The notes under the pieces are model-generated. The model ran no database searches, was not told where the DNA came from, and was given only the letters and a program-made list of their open reading frames with translations. This document shows positions 1 to 8,210 of a DNA stretch of 63,974 bases, piece by piece. Both the position numbers and the translations under genes were made by a program. Each line of letters opens with the position of its first letter. Positions within the stretch are counted from its first letter, which is position 1. Source of the stretch: Flavobacterium sp. (GTDB lineage: Bacteria > Bacteroidota > Bacteroidia > Flavobacteriales > Flavobacteriaceae); assembly GCA_030153045.1 (NCBI GenBank), contig JASLID010000063.1, forward strand, positions 1 to 63,974, given 5' to 3'.

Positions 1-66
1 TAGCTCAGCTGGTAGAGCGCGACCTTGCCAAGGTCGAGGTCGCGGGTTCGAGCCCCGTTTTTCGCT
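1..66 (+). tRNA. tRNA-Gly (GCC), 5' end cut by window edge
   Basis: The D arm, an anticodon arm with GCC at the centre of the loop, the T arm with TTCGAGC, and the 3' acceptor strand TTTTCGC plus discriminator T are all visible. The first seven acceptor bases lie outside the window. CCA is not encoded. It is followed 15 bases later by tRNA-Leu, so the two are probably processed from one transcript. Confidence 0.93.
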
Positions 67-81
67 CTGATACAACCTTCT

Positions 82-167
82 GCTCGGATGGTGAAATTGG
101 TAGACACGCTGGACTTAAAATCCAGTGAACAGCAATGTTCGTGCGGGTTCAAGTCCCGCTCTGAGTA
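82..167 (+). tRNA. tRNA-Leu (UAA)
   Basis: This is a complete class II tRNA with a 7-bp acceptor stem (GCTCGGA with TCTGAGT, including two G-U pairs), D arm, anticodon loop CTTAAAA giving anticodon UAA, a long variable arm, and T arm GCGGG-TTCAAGT-CCCGC. The discriminator is A and CCA is not encoded. It reads UUA codons, which are frequent in this A/T-rich genome. Confidence 0.96.
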
Positions 168-170
168 CTA

Positions 171-202
171 AAAGCTTCAAACTTATGTTTGGAGCTTTTT
201 TT
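171..202 (+). terminator. Intrinsic terminator of the tRNA-Gly/tRNA-Leu transcript
   Basis: A 12-bp stem (171-182 with 187-198, one G-U pair) closes a 4-base loop and is followed by a run of T. It starts three bases after the tRNA-Leu discriminator base. Confidence 0.85.
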
Positions 203-324
203 GTTTTGAAAACTTCATAAATTTTTTGTTTATAACATTTTAATTTCTTCTGTAATTAAATCCTTTTTGGATGATGATTCTGGATTATCTTCGGCCTAGA
301 AATAGTATAATTTGTAATTGAGGT

Positions 325-696
325 ATGGGTGCATTTGTAATTAGCAAACGTCTTAGTGGAGAGGAATATAAGTTTGAGTTTACCTCTAGAAAAGGAAAAA
401 CAATCTTTACAAGTAATAATTATGAATTAAGATTTGAATGTGAAGAGGAAATTGAATTTATAAAAGCATCGATAGAAAATGCCACATTTATGAAATTCAA
501 ATCTTCAGGAGGGAAATATTATTTCAGATTGATTATTTCAGAGCGAGAAATGGCTATTAGTAGAAAATACACCACGCCATTGTTGTTGCAGAAAGGAATT
601 GATGAAATAATTAAATATGCTTCAAAATCTGAGACGCTAGATTTTTCAAGCGATGCCTTTGTTTTTCCAGATTTCCCAGAAACAGATAAAGTGTAA
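325..696 (+). CDS. DUF1508 (YegP-like) family protein, two tandem repeats
   Basis: A 123-residue soluble protein without signal peptide or membrane segment. The pattern of an aromatic/charged strand, a G-K or G-G turn, F-x-L/F strand, an S-x-x-Y motif and a helix with IE/GI-x-x-I-x-x-A appears twice, at about residues 5-52 and 53-100. This matches the duplicated DUF1508 fold of E. coli YegP, whose biochemical role is not established. The C-terminal 20 residues are acidic and low in structure. It stands alone between the tRNA terminator and a convergent lipoprotein gene. The family assignment rests on pattern only and is moderately sure; no function is proposed. Confidence 0.6.
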   Translation: MGAFVISKRLSGEEYKFEFTSRKGKTIFTSNNYELRFECEEEIEFIKASIENATFMKFKSSGGKYYFRLIISEREMAISRKYTTPLLLQKGIDEIIKYASKSETLDFSSDAFVFPDFPETDKV

Positions 697-723
697 TTAA
701 GCTCTCGAAAAGTGTATGCAAAA

Positions 724-748
724 GAAAAGCCACTCAATGAGTGGCTTA
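724..748 (-). terminator. Terminator of the Ala-rich lipoprotein gene
   Basis: The inverted repeat AAGCCACTC / GAGTGGCTT (loop AAT) is followed on the minus strand by TTTTCTTTT. It lies just past the stop codon at 775. On the plus strand no U-tract follows, so it mainly serves the minus-strand gene. Confidence 0.75.
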
Positions 749-774
749 GTAAAAATATTTAGATTGTTATCTAA

Positions 775-1023
775 TTATTTTTTTACTTCTTCTTTAACAG
801 CAGCAGCAGCAGCATCAGCAGCTTCAACAGCAGCACCTTCTACAGCTTCTGTAGCAGCAGCAGCAGCAGTATCAACAGCCTCAGCAGTAGCTTCAACAGC
901 TTCTTCCATTACTGGAGCAGCTTCTTCAGTAGCAGCAGCATCAGTAGCAGCAGCATCTTTACATGATACGAAAGAAACACTCATCATAGCTACTAAAGCC
1001 ATACTTAAAACAACTTTTTTCAT
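775..1023 (-). CDS. Small Ala/Glu-rich lipoprotein (paralogue 1 of 3)
   Basis: An 82-residue precursor. A type II signal peptide ends in the lipobox FVSC, so the mature protein starts at Cys21 and is predicted to be lipid-anchored. The mature chain is almost only Ala, Glu, Asp, Val and Thr, ends in KEEVKK, and could form a single amphipathic helix. The codons for the Ala runs make a GCT/GCA trinucleotide repeat. Two paralogues with the same signal peptide, Cys-Lys start and Lys-Lys end lie at 7441-7647 and 7841-8092. I recognise no named family. It could be a small abundant envelope protein of the Lpp or entericidin kind by physical character only, not by homology. Confidence 0.75.
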   Translation of the reverse strand: MKKVVLSMALVAMMSVSFVSCKDAAATDAAATEEAAPVMEEAVEATAEAVDTAAAAATEAVEGAAVEAADAAAAAVKEEVKK

Positions 1024-1059
1024 CTTACTTAATTATAAAGGTTAATTATTAATTCGTCG

Positions 1060-1067
1060 CAAAGATA
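1060..1067 (-). promoter_or_regulatory. -7 promoter element of the lipoprotein gene
   Basis: On the minus strand this reads TATCTTTG, an exact match to the Bacteroidota TAnnTTTG element, about 37 bases before the start codon at 1023. Confidence 0.55.
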
Positions 1068-1217
1068 TAAATTTTTTAATACTTATAAATTTTTTTTATT
1101 TTTTTTTTCAAAAAAAGTACTCTTCACTAACTCCTTGCTCAGTCACAACATTCATGCCAAAATAAAGAACCAGTAAGTCAAATAATTTCTAAATTTAATT
1201 TACTGGTTTGTAGTATT

Positions 1218-3365
1218 TTATTTCTTTTTTGGAGTGATTAGTTTCATTTCGTTAATTAGGTTTTTTGCACCTGCAAACTTGTCAACTATAAACAAAACAT
1301 AGCGTAAATCGACCATAATATTCCTACAAATTTCTGGACTGTAATGAATGTCACTCATGGTTCCTTCCCAAACGCGGTCGAAATTTAAACCAATCAAATT
1401 TCCATTAGCATCAAGAGCTGGACTTCCAGAGTTTCCTCCTGTAGTATGATTGGTTGCAATGAAAGCTACTGGCATTTTTCCGTTTTTATCGGCATATTGT
1501 CCGTAATCTTTCGTGTTGTATAAATCGATTAGTTTTTTAGGAACATCAAATTCGTAGTCACCAGGAACGTATTTTTCCATTACACCATCTAAATAGCTTA
1601 TTGGAGTATAATTTACCGCATCGGCAGGTTTGTATCCTTTTACTTTCCCGTAAGTGATACGAAGTGTACTGTTAGCATCCGGGAAAATTCGAGCCGATTT
1701 TGGACTCAATTCTAAAATTGCTTTCATATACGTGCGTTGCAAAGCAATGTTCTTTAAATTCATTTCACTGAACTTTGGTGCTACATTTTTATCATAAGCT
1801 TCGGCAATCGATTTAATTAAAATATAGCCTTTGTCCTGATTCATTTTTTCAATAACCGATTTTGCATCACCATTCAGTAATTCTCTTAAACCGTTGTATG
1901 AAGTTAGTTTTGAATTTGTGAAAATATCAGATGCCAATTGCGTAGCATTAATATTATTTAGGCTTGTTGGTAAAAATTGCTTTGGGGATTTGGTCGCATA
2001 GATATTGATCAATTGTTCGAAAACTTTTTCATCAACCTTAGCATTGAAATCTTTATATAATCCTTCGAATGCGGCAATTGCATTGTTCTTTCTGTCGTTA
2101 AAAGCTTGTTCTCCTTTGTTATTGTACACTTGTTCCAATTGATACAAGCGGAATCCAAAAGATAAAATCTCAGTATTACGCTGTACCACTTCTGTAAAAT
2201 AGTCTTTAGCTAAAGCGTATTCTCTTATATTAGCATAATTAGTTTTGAAATCATTCAGCAAATTACCGTATTCAGCTTGTTTTCCAGCCTTTTCAATTTT
2301 GGCTTGTAACTCTTTTTCAAATTTTTGTTTAATTCCAACTACATTCGATTTTTTCAAACCTTTCGTTTCGCCAATCCATTTTTTCCAATAATTGGCTACT
2401 GAAGCGTATTTTGAAGCGTATTGAATTTTTATAGCATTGTCTTTACGCATAAATCCATCTTGTACTTTCAAAGCAGCATCGCGTACTTCAATTTTGGCTG
2501 GATTCAACTCGTTCATAATTTGCTCAACAGCATAAGACGGTAAGTATTCCTGAGTTCTACCCGGATACCCCATAACCATTGTAAAATCATTTTCTTGAAT
2601 GCCTTTTAACGAAATAGGGAAGAAATGCTTCGGAGTGTACGGAACATTGTCTTTAGAGAATTCGGCTGGACGATTATTTTTATCGGCATAAATTCTAAAC
2701 AAAGAGAAATCTCCAGTATGACGTGGCCAAACCCAGTTGTCTGTATCCGATCCAAATTTCCCAATAGAACTTGGCGGTGCGCCTACTAAACGAACGTCTT
2801 TAAAGGTTTCAGTTACAAATAATAAGTATTGGTTCCCGTCGAAGAAAGTTTTAATGCTATTTTCTTGCCAAGATTCTTTGGGTAACGATTTGTGTAAAGA
2901 GGCAATGTTTTCTTGTATTTTCTTTTGTTTGTCCGCTTCCGTAGATATTGAAGCAACACCCTCAAGTACTTTTGAAGTCACATCTTCAATACGAACAATG
3001 AAAGTCACGAATAAATCCTTGTTAGGTAATTCTTCCTCCATCTTGTAAGCCCAAAAACCATTGGTTAAGTAATCATGCTCAACAGTAGAATGACTTTGAA
3101 TGTTGTCGAATCCGCAGTGGTGATTGGTTAAAATCAATCCTTTTGGCGAAATGACTTCGGCTGTACAACCTCCATCAAAATGAGGAACAGCATCTTTTAA
3201 ACTTGATTTGTTTACCGAATAAATATCTTCGGCAGTGATTTTCATTCCGAGGCCTTTCATCTCCGTTTCGTTCATTCCTTTTAGTAATGAAGGAATCCAC
3301 ATACCGCCTTGTTGTGCGAAGGTTGGGAAAACGAATAATAGAACAAGTAGTTTTAAAAATTTCAT
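1218..3365 (-). CDS. S46 family peptidase, DPP11-type (Asp/Glu-specific dipeptidyl-peptidase)
   Basis: A 715-residue exported serine exopeptidase with an N-terminal signal peptide ending near FAQ (residue 18), consistent with the periplasmic DPP7/DPP11 family, which is about 700-720 residues. The N-terminal GGMW motif, the catalytic His region TNHHC (residues 80-84) and the nucleophile in TGGNSGSP (Ser646) are present. In this family the residue 18 positions after the nucleophile sets specificity: Gly in DPP7 and Arg in DPP11. Here it is Arg664 (in FDRVWEG), so cleavage of N-terminal dipeptides with acidic P1 residues is predicted. These enzymes supply dipeptides for uptake in amino-acid-fermenting and proteolytic Bacteroidota. 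It is transcribed away from waaA, which reads in the same direction upstream with a 70-base gap. Confidence 0.9.
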   Translation of the reverse strand: MKFLKLLVLLFVFPTFAQQGGMWIPSLLKGMNETEMKGLGMKITAEDIYSVNKSSLKDAVPHFDGGCTAEVISPKGLILTNHHCGFDNIQSHSTVEHDYLTNGFWAYKMEEELPNKDLFVTFIVRIEDVTSKVLEGVASISTEADKQKKIQENIASLHKSLPKESWQENSIKTFFDGNQYLLFVTETFKDVRLVGAPPSSIGKFGSDTDNWVWPRHTGDFSLFRIYADKNNRPAEFSKDNVPYTPKHFFPISLKGIQENDFTMVMGYPGRTQEYLPSYAVEQIMNELNPAKIEVRDAALKVQDGFMRKDNAIKIQYASKYASVANYWKKWIGETKGLKKSNVVGIKQKFEKELQAKIEKAGKQAEYGNLLNDFKTNYANIREYALAKDYFTEVVQRNTEILSFGFRLYQLEQVYNNKGEQAFNDRKNNAIAAFEGLYKDFNAKVDEKVFEQLINIYATKSPKQFLPTSLNNINATQLASDIFTNSKLTSYNGLRELLNGDAKSVIEKMNQDKGYILIKSIAEAYDKNVAPKFSEMNLKNIALQRTYMKAILELSPKSARIFPDANSTLRITYGKVKGYKPADAVNYTPISYLDGVMEKYVPGDYEFDVPKKLIDLYNTKDYGQYADKNGKMPVAFIATNHTTGGNSGSPALDANGNLIGLNFDRVWEGTMSDIHYSPEICRNIMVDLRYVLFIVDKFAGAKNLINEMKLITPKKK

Positions 3366-3435
3366 ATATAAGTTTTTTGTTTTCAGGTCGCAAGTTACAA
3401 TTTTAGAGTTGTTTGCGTTTTATTTTAAGGTTTTG

Positions 3436-4683
3436 TTAAGAAATGTGCTGGAGTATACTATTTGTAGCGCCTTTATTCATTTGTACAAACGTGCTACAGA
3501 TATGTCCTTTTTCATGACGTTCGTCAGGATTTTGTACTAATAAATCCAAGGCTTGATTTATTTCTTTTTGATTGGTAATTGAAATGCAACCTTCTTGATG
3601 TACGAGGGCGGTTGCTTCAGCAAAATGGGAATAGTTAGGGCCAACAACAATTGGAATGCCGAAGGTAGCCGGTTCTAGAATATTGTGTACTCCTGGATTG
3701 CCAAATCCGCCACCTACATAGGCAATATCAGCATAGCTGTAAATTTTGGTTAGGATCCCGATTGTATCAATGATAAAAACGTCATAATCAGCTAAATTTT
3801 TACCTTCCATTTCTGAATAAAGGATTGTTTTTTTAGCAATTTCCGATTTTAAGTTGGCAATTTGCTCCGATTTTATATTGTGAGGCGCAATGATGAATTT
3901 CAAGCGGTGTGAAGTCCTGTTGATGTAATTGACTAATAATTCTTCGTCTTTTGGCCAAGAACTACCAATTACAATCGTTGTCATTTTAAATTCATGCGAT
4001 GGATTTTGGCAAAATGCTGAAACAAAAGGTAAAGAATTATCTCTTTCCAAAATAGCAACTACGCGGTCAAAACGAGTGTCTCCTGAGATTTTCACGTTAT
4101 TAAAACCAATGCTTTGCAAGAGGTTTTTAGAGCTTTCATTCTGTACAAAAAAGTAATCGAAGCTTTTAAGGGCATTGCGATAAAATCCGCCATACCATTT
4201 AAAAAAGGCTTGTTTTTTTCTAAAAACGCCCGAAATTAAATAGGTTTTGATGTTCTTTTTTTTGAGTTCGTTCAGATAATTGGGCCAGTATTCGTATTTG
4301 ATGAAAAACACCATTTCTGGATGAACGAGTTTTAAAAATTGTTGCACATTGCTTTTAGTGTCCAAAGGAAGATAAATTGTAACATCTGCCACTTGATTGT
4401 TCTTGCGAACTTCATAACCCGAAGGCGAAAAAAAAGTAATCACAATTTTATGTAAAGGATACTGTTTTTTTATTTTTTCAATGACAGGGAGTCCTTGTTC
4501 GTATTCGCCTAATGAAGCTGCATGAAACCAAATTGTTTTATCATTCGCGTTTAATTTGCTTTTTAAAGTAGAGAAAACAGATTTTCGCCCGTCAACAAAA
4601 AGCTTGATTTTTGGACTAAAAAAGGCAATGATTCTTAATAGAAATTTAGTGATGTGAACCATCAAATTGTACAGAAAAAGCAT
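3436..4683 (-). CDS. waaA: 3-deoxy-D-manno-octulosonic acid (Kdo) transferase
   Basis: A 415-residue inner-membrane-anchored glycosyltransferase of family GT30. It adds Kdo to lipid A precursor from CMP-Kdo. An N-terminal hydrophobic segment (residues about 1-24) is followed by the diagnostic HAASLGE motif (residues 54-60; Glu60 is the expected general base) and further on by YEYWPN and by the donor-site region GGGFGNPGVHNILEPATFGIP. Length is normal for the family. The divergent gene at 4779 opens a nucleotide-sugar operon, so this is an envelope-polysaccharide neighbourhood. It shares direction with the S46 peptidase but is separated by 70 bases. Confidence 0.93.
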   Translation of the reverse strand: MLFLYNLMVHITKFLLRIIAFFSPKIKLFVDGRKSVFSTLKSKLNANDKTIWFHAASLGEYEQGLPVIEKIKKQYPLHKIVITFFSPSGYEVRKNNQVADVTIYLPLDTKSNVQQFLKLVHPEMVFFIKYEYWPNYLNELKKKNIKTYLISGVFRKKQAFFKWYGGFYRNALKSFDYFFVQNESSKNLLQSIGFNNVKISGDTRFDRVVAILERDNSLPFVSAFCQNPSHEFKMTTIVIGSSWPKDEELLVNYINRTSHRLKFIIAPHNIKSEQIANLKSEIAKKTILYSEMEGKNLADYDVFIIDTIGILTKIYSYADIAYVGGGFGNPGVHNILEPATFGIPIVVGPNYSHFAEATALVHQEGCISITNQKEINQALDLLVQNPDERHEKGHICSTFVQMNKGATNSILQHIS

Positions 4684-4751
4684 ACTCGATTTTTTACACC
4701 GCTAAAATACATTAGTTTTAGAAAAATCATGGAAATAAGTCATTAAATTAG

Positions 4752-4759
4752 TAGTTTTG
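4752..4759 (+). promoter_or_regulatory. -7 promoter element of the aminotransferase-galE operon
   Basis: TAGTTTTG matches TAnnTTTG. The transcription start is expected about 7 bases downstream, which lies after a possible TTG codon at 4761 and before the ATG at 4779. This favours the ATG as the start of the first gene. Confidence 0.6.
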
Positions 4760-4778
4760 CTTGATTAAATTTTTCGCC

Positions 4779-5909
4779 ATGAGAAAACTACAAATGGTTG
4801 ACTTAAAAAGTCAATACGATAAAATAAAAGAAGAAGTAAATGCTTCTATACAAGAGGTTTTAGATACCAATACATATATTAACGGCCCTTTAGTTCATCA
4901 ATTTCAAGCTGATTTAGAGAAGTATTTAGGTGTTAAGCACGTAATTCCTTGCGCTAACGGTACCGATGCCTTACAGATAGCTATGATGGGATTGAATTTG
5001 AAGCCTGGAGACGAAGTAATTACTGCCGATTTTACCTTTGCTGCAACGGTTGAAGTGATTGCGTTATTGCAATTAACTCCGGTTTTGGTAGATGTAGATA
5101 TGGATTCTATGAATATTTCAATCGAAGCTCTTAAAAAAGCAATTACGCCTAAAACCAAAGCCATTGTTCCCGTGCATTTATTTGGACGCGCAGCGAATAT
5201 GGATGCCATTATGGAAATTGCTAATGAGCACAATTTATATGTGATTGAAGATAACGCTCAAGCTATTGGTGCCAATTATACTTCAAAAGATGGTTCAAAA
5301 ACGAAAGTTGGAACTATCGGTCATGTGGGAGCAACATCATTTTTTCCGTCTAAGAATTTAGGCTGTTATGGTGATGGCGGTGCTATTTTTACCAACGATG
5401 ATGCTTTAGCGCACACACTTCGTGGAATTGTAAATCACGGAATGTATGTTAGATACCATCATGATGTAGTAGGTGTAAATTCTCGTTTAGACAGTATTCA
5501 GGCAGGTGTTTTAAAAGCAAAATTGCCACATTTGGACACGTACAATACTGCTCGTAGAGAAGCTGCAAACAAATACAATCAAGCTCTTTCGGTAAATTCA
5601 AACATAGTTGTCCCAAGTTTTGATATGAATGGAGATGATCACGTATTTCATCAGTATGTTTTTAGAGTGACTAATGGAAAACGTGATAGCTTACTGGAGT
5701 ATTTACAGTCGAAAGAAATTCCTTGTGCCATATATTACCCAATTCCATTGCACAGTCAAAAAGCTTATTTAGACACTCGTTATAAAGAAGAAGATTTTCC
5801 AGTAACCAATCAATTGGTGAATGAAGTAGTTGCCTTAGCAATGCATACTGAGCTTGATGATGAGCAAATTAAATTCATTACTGATTCAGTTTTAGAGTTT
5901 CTTAATTAA
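4779..5909 (+). CDS. DegT/DnrJ/EryC1/StrS family PLP-dependent sugar aminotransferase
   Basis: A cytoplasmic 376-residue enzyme that transfers an amino group to a keto-sugar nucleotide, most like the WbpE/WlbC branch (3-keto-GlcNAcA aminotransferases). It opens with VDLKSQYDKIK and carries CANGTDAL (phosphate binding), the PLP-ring Asp158 in VIEDNAQA, and the Schiff-base Lys192 in FFPSKNLGCYGDGG. I start at ATG 4779, since a longer TTG start at 4761 would precede the expected transcription start. The next gene begins 8 bases after the stop and galE overlaps that, so the three form one operon for amino-sugar or surface-glycan supply. The exact sugar is not readable from the sequence. Confidence 0.88.
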   Translation: MRKLQMVDLKSQYDKIKEEVNASIQEVLDTNTYINGPLVHQFQADLEKYLGVKHVIPCANGTDALQIAMMGLNLKPGDEVITADFTFAATVEVIALLQLTPVLVDVDMDSMNISIEALKKAITPKTKAIVPVHLFGRAANMDAIMEIANEHNLYVIEDNAQAIGANYTSKDGSKTKVGTIGHVGATSFFPSKNLGCYGDGGAIFTNDDALAHTLRGIVNHGMYVRYHHDVVGVNSRLDSIQAGVLKAKLPHLDTYNTARREAANKYNQALSVNSNIVVPSFDMNGDDHVFHQYVFRVTNGKRDSLLEYLQSKEIPCAIYYPIPLHSQKAYLDTRYKEEDFPVTNQLVNEVVALAMHTELDDEQIKFITDSVLEFLN

Positions 5910-5917
5910 AAGGTAAA

Positions 5918-6370
5918 ATGAGTAAAGACAATAATAAGTTATCTATTCAGATAATAATTTTTATTGTGATCTTTGCTATAGCTTTTTTGGGAACGAAGTA
6001 TGTGATGTCGAGTTTAACTTCGACGGAAAATATACTTGAAGAAGTTTCTAAAGAGATGAATGTAAAGTGTCCTATGATGCTAAATCCAGATATAAGATTG
6101 GAATATACGGATGTAATGGCTGTACAAGGAAAGTATGGTTTGCTTTATGTTTGCACATTAATCAATGAAGACGTAAGCGATAAAAAATTCGATCCAGAAC
6201 TTGTGGGTAAAAAAACAAAATTAGCAGCTCAAAAAGACTTCGAATCGAATCCTGAGATGAAAAAGGCTAGGAAGAGAGATGTGACCATTTACTATGTATG
6301 TTATGATAAAAACAAAAAGAATTTAGTAGGTTTTGAAATCACTGGTCAAAAAAATAACACAAACAAATAA
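5918..6370 (+). CDS. Unknown membrane-anchored protein in the sugar operon
   Basis: A 150-residue protein with one N-terminal membrane helix (about residues 10-31) and a 115-residue tail expected on the periplasmic side. The tail has two conserved-looking Cys (in VKCPMML and LYVCTL) and a third in YYVCYD, with an alternating beta-strand pattern. I do not recognise the family. Its stop codon overlaps the galE start (TAATG), indicating translational coupling. The operon position suggests a link to envelope glycans, but no function can be claimed. Confidence 0.75.
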   Translation: MSKDNNKLSIQIIIFIVIFAIAFLGTKYVMSSLTSTENILEEVSKEMNVKCPMMLNPDIRLEYTDVMAVQGKYGLLYVCTLINEDVSDKKFDPELVGKKTKLAAQKDFESNPEMKKARKRDVTIYYVCYDKNKKNLVGFEITGQKNNTNK

Positions 6371-7383
6371 TGATAATACTTGTAACAGGTGGTCTCGGGT
6401 TTATAGGTTCGCATACGGTTGTAGAATTGCAAAATGAGGGTTTTGATGTAATTGTAATTGACAATCTTTCCAATTCTTCTATTGAAGTTTTAGAGGGTAT
6501 TTACAACATAACTGGTAAAAAGCCCGTTTTTGAAAATATCGATTTAAGGGAAAAAAAAGCGGTACAAGATTTTTTTAAAAAATACAACGATATTTCGGGA
6601 GTTATACATTTTGCAGCCAACAAAGCTGTAGGTGAAAGTGTGGAAAATCCACTATTGTATTACGAAAATAACATTAATACATTAATATATATTCTTCAGG
6701 AATTACAACAAAAAGAACAGGCAAATTTTATTTTCAGTTCGTCGTGTACCGTTTATGGTCAAGCTTCAACAATGCCAATTACAGAAAATGCTCCAGTTCA
6801 AACTGCCATGTCGCCTTATGGAAATACCAAACAAATTGGAGAAGAAATTATTACCGATGTTGCTAAAATATCAAATATAAATTCAGTTTTATTGCGTTAT
6901 TTTAATCCCATTGGTGCACATCCTTCGGCTGAAATTGGAGAATTGCCATTAGGTATTCCGCAAAATTTAGTGCCATTTATTACCCAAACGGCTATTGGTT
7001 TGCGTCAGGAGTTATCCGTTTATGGAGATGACTATTCAACTCCAGATGGAACGGCAGTAAGAGATTATATTCACGTAGTCGATTTAGCCAAAGCTCATGT
7101 AATTGCTTTGCAACGATTAATTCAAAAAAAGAATGTCGAAAAAGTAGAAATTTTTAATATAGGAACAGGTAAAGGAAGTTCCGTGTTAGAAGTTATAACG
7201 GCATTTGAAAAAGTTTCTAACCAAAAATTGCCTTATAAAATAGTTGGTCGAAGAGAAGGTGATGTTACTTCGGCTTATGCTAATACAGATAAAGCAAATA
7301 ATGTATTGGGTTGGAAAGCACAATCTACTTTAGAAGAAGCATTGCGAAGTGCTTGGAATTGGGAACAAAAAATTAGGAAATAG
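6370..7383 (+). CDS. galE: UDP-glucose 4-epimerase
   Basis: A cytoplasmic short-chain dehydrogenase-type epimerase of 337 residues that interconverts UDP-Glc and UDP-Gal (possibly also the GlcNAc/GalNAc forms). The NAD site TGGLGFIGS (residues 6-14), the catalytic Ser125 region in FSSSCTVYG, and the YxxxK pair Tyr150/Lys154 are all present, as is the family RYFNPIGAHPS motif. It overlaps the preceding gene by one base and ends the operon at a strong bidirectional terminator. Confidence 0.93.
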   Translation: MIILVTGGLGFIGSHTVVELQNEGFDVIVIDNLSNSSIEVLEGIYNITGKKPVFENIDLREKKAVQDFFKKYNDISGVIHFAANKAVGESVENPLLYYENNINTLIYILQELQQKEQANFIFSSSCTVYGQASTMPITENAPVQTAMSPYGNTKQIGEEIITDVAKISNINSVLLRYFNPIGAHPSAEIGELPLGIPQNLVPFITQTAIGLRQELSVYGDDYSTPDGTAVRDYIHVVDLAKAHVIALQRLIQKKNVEKVEIFNIGTGKGSSVLEVITAFEKVSNQKLPYKIVGRREGDVTSAYANTDKANNVLGWKAQSTLEEALRSAWNWEQKIRK

Positions 7384-7392
7384 ATATAAATA

Positions 7393-7421
7393 AAAAAACC
7401 GAGCTATAAGCTCGGTTTTTT
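7393..7421. terminator. Bidirectional terminator between galE and a lipoprotein gene
   Basis: The perfect stem CCGAGCT / AGCTCGG with loop ATA is flanked by six A on the left and six T on the right. It can stop transcription from galE on the plus strand and from the convergent lipoprotein gene on the minus strand. Confidence 0.9.
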
Positions 7422-7440
7422 ATTGTAAGATAAGCTAAAA

Positions 7441-7647
7441 TTATTTTTTAACTTCTTCAGTAGCTTTAACAGCAGCAGCAGAATCAACAACAACAGCAGC
7501 AGAATCAACTACAGCAGCAGCAGAATCAACAACAGCAGCAGCAGAATCGATAGTTTCAGCAGTAGCTTCAGTAGTTTCAGCAGTTTTTTCTTTACAAGAT
7601 GTCATTAAAGCAGCTACGAAAGCTAAGCTTAAAATTGTTTGTTTCAT
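7441..7647 (-). CDS. Small Ala-rich lipoprotein with 7-residue repeats (paralogue 2 of 3)
   Basis: A 68-residue precursor with type II signal peptide and lipobox MTSC (Cys18). The mature part has four near-identical DSAAAVV heptads, then ends in EEVKK. The same signal sequence and Cys-Lys-Glu-Lys start occur in the neighbouring paralogue at 7841-8092, so the pair is a tandem duplication. Heptad spacing with hydrophobic residues would fit a helical coil. The DNA repeat unit is 21 bases, so unit number may vary between strains. Function is unknown. Confidence 0.75.
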   Translation of the reverse strand: MKQTILSLAFVAALMTSCKEKTAETTEATAETIDSAAAVVDSAAAVVDSAAVVVDSAAAVKATEEVKK

Positions 7648-7687
7648 TTTTAGTGATTTAGAATTAATAATAATAATTTTCCGAGCG

Positions 7688-7695
7688 CAAAACTA
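7688..7695 (-). promoter_or_regulatory. -7 promoter element of lipoprotein paralogue 2
   Basis: The minus strand reads TAGTTTTG, an exact TAnnTTTG match, 41 bases before the start codon. The leader between them contains ATTATTAATTCTAAA, which is also present before paralogue 3. Confidence 0.55.
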
Positions 7696-7791
7696 TAAAA
7701 ATATATTAAATAAAAAAATATTATTTTGATTTAGATGGAAAAAAAATAATCTGAGCTTATTTAAGTAACAATCTCAGGAGCAGCCATAAAC

Positions 7792-7823
7792 AAATAAATC
7801 CCCACAGAAGTAGGGATTTATTT
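7792..7823 (-). terminator. Terminator of lipoprotein paralogue 3
   Basis: The inverted repeat AAATAAATCCC / GGGATTTATTT lies directly past the stop codon at 7841, and the minus strand continues with a T-rich tail. Confidence 0.65.
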
Positions 7824-7840
7824 TATCAGGAATTAAAAAA

Positions 7841-8092
7841 TTACTTTTTAACGTCTTCTTTAACTTCTTTAGCAGCTTCTTCTACTGCACCTGCTCCAGC
7901 TTCAACAGCGCCAGCAGCTTTAGAGGTAGCTGAATCAGCAACTTCTTCCATAGCATCACTTGCTTCTGCAGCAGCATCTACAGCTTCAGTAGCAGCAGCA
8001 TCTACAGCTTCTCCAGCTTCTTCTTGTGTTTTTTCTTTGCAAGATGTCATTAAAGCCGCAATAACAGCTAAGCTTAAAAGTGTTTTTTTCAT
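7841..8092 (-). CDS. Small Ala/Glu-rich lipoprotein (paralogue 3 of 3)
   Basis: An 83-residue precursor with signal peptide, lipobox MTSC (Cys18) and a mature chain made nearly entirely of Ala, Glu, Val, Asp, Gly and Ser, ending KEDVKK. It differs from the adjacent paralogue in lacking the strict heptads but shares its first 22 residues closely. The preceding minus-strand box TATCTTTA (8135-8142) is a near match to the promoter consensus. Predicted to be anchored to a membrane leaflet in the envelope; no function can be read. Confidence 0.75.
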   Translation of the reverse strand: MKKTLLSLAVIAALMTSCKEKTQEEAGEAVDAAATEAVDAAAEASDAMEEVADSATSKAAGAVEAGAGAVEEAAKEVKEDVKK

Positions 8093-8210
8093 TTTTTTGA
8101 GTTTTTTAGAATTAATAATTTAAGATTAACTCACTAAAGATAAAAAAAATATAATATAAATTAATTCTTATGAATAATTTTTAAAAACTATTGTTTTCAA
8201 ACTGTTGTAT

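Noticed and set aside
716..1045. A plus-strand Ala/Ser-rich open frame of 109 codons
   Set aside because: It is the complement of the trinucleotide repeat in the minus-strand lipoprotein gene, with no signal peptide and no promoter.
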